Source of the DNA: Prevotellaceae bacterium
Lineage (GTDB): Bacteria; Bacteroidota; Bacteroidia; Bacteroidales; Bacteroidaceae
Direction of reading: 5' to 3'
DNA: 15,300 bases
NCBI GenBank assembly: GCA_030523505.1
Contig: JAUNIK010000018.1
Location: forward strand, 1 to 15,300
Shown here: piece by piece, positions 6,736 through 14,100 of the stretch
Numbering within the stretch: position 1 is the first letter of the stretch
Layout: every line of letters starts with the position of its first letter
Position numbers and translations under genes: made by a program
Notes under the pieces: model-generated
What the model was told of the DNA's origin: nothing
Database searches by the model: none
Seen by the model: only the letters and a program-made list of their open reading frames with translations

Positions 6736-8172
6736 CTACATAACTTCCAATTTGATGTCAATCTTTCCTTCTGCATTTGCAGGGATGAACGGTTTTGATG
6801 GTTTGCCGTTGATGGTGCACGACTTCACCTGGTTGCCTTTGCCCGTTACTGTGATGTCGAGTGTTGCGTCGCGATAAGGAATATCCTTGAGAGTTATAGC
6901 CGAACCGTCTTCCATGCCTATTGGCGAGAACGACAACCCATTGGTGTCAGGCTTCATACCTATTATATAATATAGGAAGTTGCGCACATAACCAGTGGCG
7001 CACCATGTCTGATGGTTCAATGCAGGCCATACCTTGCTGCACTGCCAACCGCCAGAAGGAACACCATCGATAGTATAGATCTCGTGAAAGTTGCCGGCTG
7101 GCTTTCCTGGCTGTGCCTTCGAGTCGAGGTTGTCCTCATACTTATGCAACACAAGGTCAGTGAGGTTGTTCATCTCAAACCAGAACTGCTTCATATCACC
7201 AGCCTTTGCGCAAGCAGAGGCATAGAACATATTGACATGAGGCCATACCATCATATTATGACGGCCAGGCTTCTCAGGAGTGTTGCGAGGAAAACTTGGA
7301 GCAACAGTGACGATGCCACTTGGACTGATCTCACACTGTGCCAACATCTTACGCGAAGCAGTATCATCGATGAGATTGAACAATACCGCGTAGGCAATGC
7401 CGAGACCTTCCTGATAGTCGTGGAGTTTACCGTTATGATCAACGAGGTAATAGAAATGGTCGCGCTCTTTGTCGTAGAGATGAGTGAGGATGGCGTGACG
7501 CAGTACGGTAGCCTTCTTTTCGAAAGCCTTCACTTCTTTCTTGCTTGCCTTCAGTTGTTTGCCCATAAGAGCGAGAGTCTTATAAGCCTCGTAGTACACG
7601 CAGTTGGTAGAGAGACACTTCATTGGACCAGAGTGAGGGTGGTCGAGTACATACGAATTCCCATCGTAGGCAGGGTCGTAGATTGGTTCGTCGTAGGCAG
7701 CGATACCGTCCTGGAAGACTGCTGGTCCCATGAACAAACCGTACTTGCTGTCGAATACAGAATCCTCGAGTTGTGTCATAGAAGCCTTACAGCAGTCGTA
7801 AGCCTCTTTGAGGAATGCCTCGCGACCGGTGACAAGGTAATGGTTCCAGGCAGCAATGACCCAGATGATCTTGTCCCAATACTGATGACCGATAGAATTG
7901 TGGCTGTTGGTGACGCTCCAAAGGGAATATTCAGCGATGTCTGGGCGGAGTTGTGAAGCCGCATTCCATGAGTTGATGGAGATATCGCGTGTCCACTCAC
8001 CACCGTAGTTGCCGCCTGCTTTTAGCAAGCCCGCCTTATCGGTGTTATTGTCTATGGTCCACATTGCCAGGCGGAACGCATCGTTGTAGAGAGCATTGCT
8101 GCTCGATAGGTTCTGTGCAAAAGCGCTGGCATATACGGCCAGCATTAGAAGGATCGTTGTGAATCTTTTCAT
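6736..8172 (-). CDS. Exported six-hairpin (alpha/alpha)6-barrel glycosidase
   Basis: A 478-residue predicted glycoside hydrolase. Residues 1-20 (MKRFTTILLMLAVYASAFAQ) form a signal peptide without a lipobox cysteine, so the protein should be periplasmic or released. The body has helix-rich repeats and aromatic/acidic patches typical of six-hairpin glycosidases of the MGH1/GH63/debranching-enzyme superfamily: EWTRDISINSW (about 59-69), HQYWDKIIWVIAAWNHYL, the acidic YDEPIYDPAYDGNSY loop and NHQTWCATGYVRNFLYYIIG near 405-425. A small beta region follows. The family resemblance is recognised from motifs; the exact CAZy family, catalytic acids and substrate are not assigned. No SusC/SusD pair is nearby. 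It starts 7 bases after the peptidase gene, implying co-expression. The tail lacks a type IX C-terminal domain. Confidence 0.75.
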   Translation of the reverse strand: MKRFTTILLMLAVYASAFAQNLSSSNALYNDAFRLAMWTIDNNTDKAGLLKAGGNYGGEWTRDISINSWNAASQLRPDIAEYSLWSVTNSHNSIGHQYWDKIIWVIAAWNHYLVTGREAFLKEAYDCCKASMTQLEDSVFDSKYGLFMGPAVFQDGIAAYDEPIYDPAYDGNSYVLDHPHSGPMKCLSTNCVYYEAYKTLALMGKQLKASKKEVKAFEKKATVLRHAILTHLYDKERDHFYYLVDHNGKLHDYQEGLGIAYAVLFNLIDDTASRKMLAQCEISPSGIVTVAPSFPRNTPEKPGRHNMMVWPHVNMFYASACAKAGDMKQFWFEMNNLTDLVLHKYEDNLDSKAQPGKPAGNFHEIYTIDGVPSGGWQCSKVWPALNHQTWCATGYVRNFLYYIIGMKPDTNGLSFSPIGMEDGSAITLKDIPYRDATLDITVTGKGNQVKSCTINGKPSKPFIPANAEGKIDIKLEVM

Positions 8173-8179
8173 TGTTGTC

Positions 8180-8998
8180 TTAATCGCCTATTGCTGTTTT
8201 GTATTCTTTCCAAAGGTTCTCTACATAGTTCTCTGGCTTGTCACCGAGTATATGACGGCAGGCAGCATCCCATGACCATGGATAGAGCTCGGCAGCCGAG
8301 GCATTGAACTTCTTGATGAACTCAGGGTCTTTGTTCAGCTGGAGCCAGTAGAGGAAATAGCCCGAGATACGATAGCCACTTTCCCACTTACGCTTTTCAT
8401 CGTTGCGAGGACGGTCCTTCGACTGAAAATCCTGCTCGAAACAGCCACAAGACAAGCGTACTGCGTCAGCCATGCCCTCAATGAACGACCAGCAAGGTGA
8501 CTTGCCGTCATAGTGACCGCAACCCATTGGTTCGAGCTGATAGGCGTGAGTCAGTTCATGGTAGATGACACCACGAGTCTCATAGTCGAGCTTGTCCTTG
8601 CCACCCTCCTTGAAACAATTCTCAATCCAGCGGGTAGAGTAGCGGATAGCCACCTGATCGCCATGACCGCTTTTCTCAGAGATACCGTCATAGTTTTCTA
8701 CGGTGTAGTGGATGTCAGCGATATGCTTTACGTTAGGATCGTCAGGGCCGTAATAGAGAGTCTGAAGCACACGGAGAGCATTCTCGCCGATATATTTGTC
8801 CTTGTCCTTGACGATGGTGTGATAGATAGCGGAACCTTCAGCTTCTGGCGACTTGTCATAGAAATGGATAGTACCAGGGTTGTAGTTCTTCCACTGCTTT
8901 TCAATCTTGATAGGTTTGTGAACGGTCTTCTTGCCTTTGGCGTTAGCACAAGGTACCATTAATGCCAAAGAGAGAGCAACGATTAGTAGTTTCTTCAT
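8180..8998 (-). CDS. Exported plant-BSP-family zinc metallopeptidase
   Basis: A 272-residue protein of the basic secretory protein family (Pfam PF04450), first known from plant defence proteins and also found in bacteria. Residues 1-20 (MKKLLIVALSLALMVPCANA) are a signal peptide. The zinc site is clear: His147-Glu148-x-x-His151 in HELTHAYQ, then the family signature FIEGMADAVRL (172-182), in which Glu174 or Asp178 could supply the third ligand. Further Cys residues (160, 169, 184, 186) sit around the active site, which suggests disulfides. Proteolysis is inferred from the fold; the substrate is unknown. The gene is immediately upstream of, and probably co-transcribed with, the glycosidase. 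The pair may remove protein and sugar parts of the same glycoprotein. Confidence 0.88.
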   Translation of the reverse strand: MKKLLIVALSLALMVPCANAKGKKTVHKPIKIEKQWKNYNPGTIHFYDKSPEAEGSAIYHTIVKDKDKYIGENALRVLQTLYYGPDDPNVKHIADIHYTVENYDGISEKSGHGDQVAIRYSTRWIENCFKEGGKDKLDYETRGVIYHELTHAYQLEPMGCGHYDGKSPCWSFIEGMADAVRLSCGCFEQDFQSKDRPRNDEKRKWESGYRISGYFLYWLQLNKDPEFIKKFNASAAELYPWSWDAACRHILGDKPENYVENLWKEYKTAIGD

Positions 8999-9026
8999 AA
9001 TAATACAGGTTTAGTTTTTTTATTTT

Positions 9027-9088
9027 ATTTTGGACGGAATGGCAAATTACCATTAAATTTTATGTCATTATGTCATTCCGTCCGAAAT
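9027..9088. repeat. Long inverted repeat between ddh and the peptidase gene
   Basis: GGACGGAATG (9032-9041) and CATTCCGTCC (9074-9083) are perfect 10-bp arms. Pairing extends outward to 9027/9088 with one G-T pair. The loop holds a tandem 8-bp repeat, ATGTCATT twice (9062-9069, 9070-9077), the second copy overlapping the arm. On the minus strand the stem is followed by an A-rich, not T-rich, stretch, so it is a poor intrinsic terminator for ddh. It would lie in the leader of the peptidase mRNA or act as a DNA site. I see no good promoter for the peptidase gene in this gap. Confidence 0.65.
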
Positions 9089-9097
9089 GTTTACAAA

Positions 9098-9997
9098 TTA
9101 TACGAGATGCTTGATGAGGTCTTCACGATCGCCAGGGAGCATGTCGATGACTGGGATCTCAATCATTGTGTAAGCACCTGGCTGCTGCTTCATTGCTGCA
9201 CGAGCAACATTCACGAGTACCTGCGATGTGAGGGCAGGGTTGTTGATCTTCATGTTGAATTCGAAGAGCTGGTTGTGAGTCTTGCCTGATACACCCTTGC
9301 GAACTAGGTTCACACCGTGACCAACATCGTTGAGGTCGTCAACACAAGGCACCTGCTGAACATGAGTCTCGTCGTTTACAAAGTATGCATCAGCCTTGAT
9401 AGCAGCCTCTACAGTCTTGAAGTCAGCACCTTCCTCAAGTTCTACATATACCATACGGCGATGGATGCCTGTGCCTACAGGAATTGTCATTGAGAGAGCA
9501 TCGCGAACACCCTCGATAGCACGTACTGCTACAGAGTGGCCCATAGAACGACCAGGACCGAAGTTGGTGTAGCTAACACCCTTTGGTGCCAACGACTCCA
9601 TGAGAGTACGAACGATAGAGTCAGAGCCTGGATCCCAACCAGCAGCGATAACGCTCACTGCACCGTGCTCCTTTGCTACTGCATCGAGGGAACGGCGGAG
9701 GTCAACAATCTGTGTGTGGATGTCGAAAGAATCAACGGTGTTGATGCCGAGGGCAAGACACTGCTTTGCGATTTCCTCTACCTTTCGTGTTGGGGTAGCG
9801 AGGATTGCTACATCAACATCACTGAGTTCCTTGATATCCTTCACGATAGTGTACTGTGCCAGATCTGCTGGCTTGTTGTCTGCACCACTGCGGCTAACGA
9901 TACCCGCAATCTCGAAGTCAGGAGCTGCCTCGAGGGCTTCCAAAGCGTAGCGGCCGATATTACCGGTACCAACTACTGCTGCACGAATCTTTTTCAT
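9098..9997 (-). CDS. ddh: meso-Diaminopimelate D-dehydrogenase
   Basis: A 299-residue cytoplasmic NADP-dependent enzyme (EC 1.4.1.16) that interconverts meso-diaminopimelate and tetrahydrodipicolinate plus ammonia. It gives a one-step route to the peptidoglycan and lysine precursor that bypasses the acylated intermediates. The N-terminal Rossmann fold begins with GTGNIG (10-15). The substrate domain shows NTVDSFDIH, AAGWDPGSDS and GPGRSMGHSVAVRAIEGV, which match the family's diagnostic GWDPG and GPG-S-GHS-A-R segments. The length is slightly below the roughly 320 residues of the Corynebacterium enzyme. The start is fixed by the GxGxxG position and by a strong promoter upstream. A 99-base gap separates it from the peptidase gene, so it may be transcribed alone. 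Confidence 0.95.
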   Translation of the reverse strand: MKKIRAAVVGTGNIGRYALEALEAAPDFEIAGIVSRSGADNKPADLAQYTIVKDIKELSDVDVAILATPTRKVEEIAKQCLALGINTVDSFDIHTQIVDLRRSLDAVAKEHGAVSVIAAGWDPGSDSIVRTLMESLAPKGVSYTNFGPGRSMGHSVAVRAIEGVRDALSMTIPVGTGIHRRMVYVELEEGADFKTVEAAIKADAYFVNDETHVQQVPCVDDLNDVGHGVNLVRKGVSGKTHNQLFEFNMKINNPALTSQVLVNVARAAMKQQPGAYTMIEIPVIDMLPGDREDLIKHLV

Positions 9998-10052
9998 TTC
10001 TTCTTTGATTTTATTTTGTTATTATGTTTGTTTTCTGTCCGAAAAGGGGATA

Positions 10053-10083
10053 CAAAGGTATGAAAAAGTAATGAAATGACAAA
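10053..10083 (-). promoter_or_regulatory. ddh promoter, textbook Bacteroidota form
   Basis: On the minus strand: TTTG (10083-10080), exactly 19 bases, then TACCTTTG (10060-10053). Both boxes match the TTTG / TAnnTTTG consensus perfectly. Transcription would begin near 10046, about 50 bases before the ddh start codon. Confidence 0.8.
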
Positions 10084-10393
10084 GAAAAATAGTTTTTTCT
10101 TTATTGTGGGAAGCAAATGAATGTGCTTTTTGATAGGATTTGACGTGATAATGCTTACGGAATGCAAGTGAAAACGGTGGTGCGGGTTTCTATTTCGCAT
10201 GTGCTCAGGAATGAATTATAAAGATGCAAAATGATTTCTTAAAATCTCCACTGCGTGATTGTATTGAAAAGGGAGACCATCCGGAGGAGCACTGTCAAAA
10301 AGAGTAGATCCAGCTCCGGTTCCATGAGGGGGAAGAGTTGTGAATATAGTTTACATTCTTGTGGGATTCGAAGTGGATGTACTAATGTTTTTG
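10084..10393. other. Intergenic stretch between ddh and ruvA
   Basis: About 310 bases between two divergent promoters with no supported gene. A 27-codon frame at 10224-10307 (plus strand, MQNDFLKSPLRDC start) and an overlapping frame from 10255 match nothing I recognise. CCGGAG (10281-10286) and CTCCGG (10314-10319) could form a short stem. No tRNA or terminator was found. A small RNA or microprotein cannot be excluded. Confidence 0.5.
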
Positions 10394-10425
10394 TTTGGGT
10401 TGATACAATAAATTCGGTATTTTTA
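10394..10425 (+). promoter_or_regulatory. Candidate ruvA promoter
   Basis: TTTG (10394-10397), 20 bases, then TATTTTTA (10418-10425), which matches TAnnTTTG in all fixed positions but the last. Downstream lie two 12-bp palindromes in the predicted leader: TATATGCATATA (10440-10451) and TATTCCGGAATA (10470-10481), the second ending 12 bases before the ruvA ATG. Confidence 0.5.
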
Positions 10426-10493
10426 CGTTATTATTCTTGTATATGCATATATGTGCGGGCGATGTCCGCTATTCCGGAATAATAAAAACAACA

Positions 10494-11120
10494 ATGATTG
10501 AATACATTAAAGGCGAATTGACAGATCTCACACCTGCTATGGCTACCGTAGAGGCAGCTGGAGTAGGTTACGGGCTCTATATCTCGCTCATAACATACTC
10601 TGCCATTCAGGGTAAACAGACGGTGAAACTCTATGTGCACGAACAGCTTGTAACTGGTGGTCGTGACGACGGTTTTACCCTCTTCGGCTTTGCTACAAAA
10701 CAAGAGCGCGAACTCTATCGCCATTTGATTACAGTGAGCGGCATCGGCGGTAACACAGCACGAATGATACTCTCTGCAATGTCGCCTGCCGAACTGTGCA
10801 ATGCTATTGCCGTGGGCGATGAGCGACTGCTGAAATCAGTAAAGGGTATCGGTCCGAAGGCTGCACAGCGTATCATCCTCGAACTGAAAGACAAAATTGT
10901 GGCAAGCGGTATCGCTGATGAGCTGCACATCGCACCGGGCGGTTCTGCTACACAGGTTTCCGCAGTAAACAAGGTGGTACGCGATGAGGCAGTGGGCGCA
11001 CTCACAATGCTCGGTTTCTCGCCAGCACCAACAGCAAAGGTGGTGAACGAGATTCTGACGAAAGAGCCAGACCTGCCTGTTGAACAGGTTGTGAAAAAGG
11101 CCCTCAAGATGATAAAATAG
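10494..11120 (+). CDS. ruvA: Holliday junction branch migration protein RuvA
   Basis: A 208-residue cytoplasmic protein, close to the 203 of E. coli RuvA. A tetramer binds four-way DNA junctions and positions RuvB motors for branch migration in recombination and repair. The N-terminal OB-fold domain (about 1-63) begins MIEYIKGEL and carries the acidic RDD at 57-59 near the expected pin. Two helix-hairpin-helix motifs follow: VSGIGGNTARMIL (81-93) and VKGIGPKAAQRII (116-128). The C-terminal RuvB-contacting domain covers about 155-208 (EAVGALTMLGFSP onward). The ATG at 10494 gives the family N-terminus; an upstream in-frame ATG at 10437 would add 19 unrelated residues. The gene is followed by sprA, an arrangement common in Bacteroidota. 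Confidence 0.97.
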   Translation: MIEYIKGELTDLTPAMATVEAAGVGYGLYISLITYSAIQGKQTVKLYVHEQLVTGGRDDGFTLFGFATKQERELYRHLITVSGIGGNTARMILSAMSPAELCNAIAVGDERLLKSVKGIGPKAAQRIILELKDKIVASGIADELHIAPGGSATQVSAVNKVVRDEAVGALTMLGFSPAPTAKVVNEILTKEPDLPVEQVVKKALKMIK

Positions 11121-11143
11121 CCCCTCGGCCCCAAAGGGGAGGG
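11121..11143 (+). promoter_or_regulatory. GC-rich hairpin with a buried GGAGG before sprA
   Basis: C-rich (11121-11132) and G-rich (11136-11143) blocks separated by AAA can fold into a hairpin: CCCTC (11122-11126) with GAGGG (11139-11143), plus inner CCC/GGG pairs. It starts directly after the ruvA stop. It contains GGAGG (11138-11142), a perfect Shine-Dalgarno core 9 bases before the sprA GTG, so folding would hide it. It also resembles the C-run/G-run palindromes often scattered between Bacteroidota genes. Confidence 0.55.
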
Positions 11144-11151
11144 ATTTGGAA

Positions 11152-14100
11152 GTGAAAACGCTAAAAATTGACGGTTTGAAAAACAGTAAGGCACATATCA
11201 CGATGATTGCGATGCTCATATTGAGTTTCGCAGCTTATGCTATGTCCTTACCACAGGACGACAACCGACGCCATTTCGGTTCGTCAGCCCGAAAGACCGC
11301 CACATCCGACCCTCGCACTGATGACCAAAAGGCTGCAGATAAAAGCCGCACCGACCGACTCTCTGCTGCTCAGCAAAGAACAAAGCAGGCTATGCAGGAG
11401 AGCAACACACAGAAGCGTGATGTGCTCGAACAGCCTATACTCGAAAACGAAGACTCCATACCAGACTCGCTCCTCAATGCACGCTGGAAGGTGCAGCGCA
11501 CGATGCCTATCACCGTCGATGACCTCGACCAGAACGCTATGGACCTCAAGCGTCCGGACAATATCAAGCAGGATGTAGAGTATAACGACACTATGGGCTA
11601 TTATGTCATCGGCACAAAGATGGCGGGCACATACGTTCAGACACCGCTGGTAATGACCTACGAAGAATACGCCAAGTGGAGTGAGAAGCAAATGCTCGAC
11701 AAGATGTTCCGTGCCAAGAACGATGCAATCTTCGTGGCGCAGGGCAAGGAGAAATTCGATTTCACCGATATGCATTTCGACCTCGGCCCGGCTGAGAAAA
11801 TCTTCGGTCCTGGTGGTGTGCGTGTCACAACACAGGGTACTGCCGAACTGAAGTTTGGTGCTACAATGAAGAACACCCAGAACCCATCGCTTCCTATCCG
11901 TCGTCGTAAGACAACGACCATCGACTTTGACGAGAAGATCAATATGAATATGACAGCGAAGGTGGGCGACAAGGTGAACATGAACCTGAACTACAACACC
12001 GATGCCACCTTCGACTATGATGCCCAGAACATGAAGTTGAAGTATGACGGCAAGGAAGACGAGATGATAAAACTTGTTGAGGCAGGAAATGTGAGTTTCC
12101 CAAGCAACTCGTCACTTGTACGAGGCGCATCGTCGCTGTTCGGTCTGCGTAGCGACTGGCAGTTCGGTAAACTGAAACTGCAGAGCGTAGTGTCGCAGAA
12201 GAAGTCGGCATCGAAGAGCGTATCATCGCAGGGCGGAACACAGTTGACACCGTTCGAGATTGATGTTGCCAACTATGATGAGAACCGCCACTTCTTCCTC
12301 TCGCATTATTTCCACGACCACTACGATGCGAGCATGAGAACCCTACCGAATGTCATGACAGGTGTGGCAATCAACCGTATCGAAATCTGGGTTACCAATA
12401 CTACAGGAACAACCACCAACACCCGAAACCTCGTTGCGCTCACCGACCTTGCTGAGCCAGACCATATCTCCAACCCAAGATGGCACGGAGGAATGTTGCC
12501 TGTTCCTGCCAACGGAGCCAACGATGAGTACCAGACGATGGTGGACGAATACCGCGATGCACGTGATATCAACCAGACATCGACCATTCTCGATGGTATC
12601 GGCGACTTTGAAGGCGGTACCGATTACGAGAAACTGGAGAAGGCACGTCTCCTCACATCATCAGAATACTCGCTCAATGCAGCCCTCGGTTATGTGACAC
12701 TCAATGCAGGACTCCGTACCGACCAGGTTCTTGCCGTTGCTTACGAATACACCTATGGTGGTGTGACCTATCAGGTCGGTGAGTTCACCTCTGATATCAG
12801 TGATGTGAACAGTGCACTCTTCGTGAAGTCGTTGAAGAACACCTCAAACCATCCACGTCAGGGTAACTGGCGACTGATGATGAAGAATGTATATAAGATT
12901 TCTTCACGACTGAACAAGGAAAAATTCCGCCTCGATGTGAAGTTCCAGAGCGACACAGCCGGTGTGTATCTCTCGTATATCCCTGAACCACAGGTGAAGA
13001 ACGACAAACTCATCAAGTTCCTCGGTGCCGACCGCCTCGACAATAACAACAAAGCCCACTCAAACGGCTATTTCGACTATGTGGAGGGCTACACCGTGAG
13101 AAACGGATGTGTGTTCATGCCGTCAGCCGAACCGTTCGGACAGTATATCTATGACAACCTCGTTGCCAAGGGCGTTGCACCACAGGTGGCAGAGCGATAT
13201 GCCTTCACCGAACTCTACGACTCTACGAAGACCGTGGCGAAGCAGATAGCCGAGAAAGACAAGTATATCCTCCAAGGACAATATAAAGGTTCGCGCGATA
13301 ATGTGATATCCGTTGGAGCCACAAATATCCCACAGGGATCGGTGGTTGTAACAGCCGGTGGTATGACACTCGTCGAAGGTACCGACTATTCCGTTGACTA
13401 TTCATCAGGTGAGGTGACAATCCTCAACCAGAGCATTATCGATGCCGGCACAAACATCAATGTGTCGTTGGAGAGCAACACCGACTATGGACAGTCGCGA
13501 AAGACGATGTTCGGTGTGAACTGGGAGTATGACTTCTCGAAGAACTTCCAGATGAGCGGTACACTGCAGCATATCTCCGAGCAGGCGTTGACCACGAAGG
13601 TTAGTATGGGCTCGGAACCACTGAACAACACTATCTGGGGCGTAAACATCAACTGGAAGAAAGAGTCGCAGTGGTTGACAAATATGCTCGACGCCATTCC
13701 GTTCCTGCATGTCACACAGCCATCGAATATCTCGTTCCAGGGAGAGTTTGCCCAACTCATTGCCGGTCAGAGTCATGGCACACAGGACAACGCCTCTTAT
13801 CTCGATGATTTCGAGAATACTAAATCGACAATCGATATCAGTACCCCTTCATCATGGATTATCTCGAGTGTTCCGTCGATGTTCAAGGAGAGTCAGGACA
13901 AGAATACGCTCCAGAGTGGTTTCAACCGTGCACTCCTCTCATGGTATAATGTTGATCCACTCTTCACCCGCCGTTCGTCATCGCTCACCCAAGCCCCTAT
14001 CAAGCGCGACCTCGTCCAACTCTCAAACCATTATGTAAGAGAGGTATATGTGCGTGAACTCTATCCAAACCGCGACCAGAGTTCATACAATGGAGCCACC

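Noticed and set aside
7012..7956. 314-codon open frame on the plus strand inside the glycosidase gene
   Set aside because: It is antisense to a clear exported protein, gives a sequence with no family resemblance, and is explained by codon bias that leaves few stops on the opposite strand.
10224..10307. 27-codon frame starting MQNDFLKSPLRDC
   Set aside because: It is too short to judge, with no clear promoter and no similarity I recognise; noted only as a possible microprotein.
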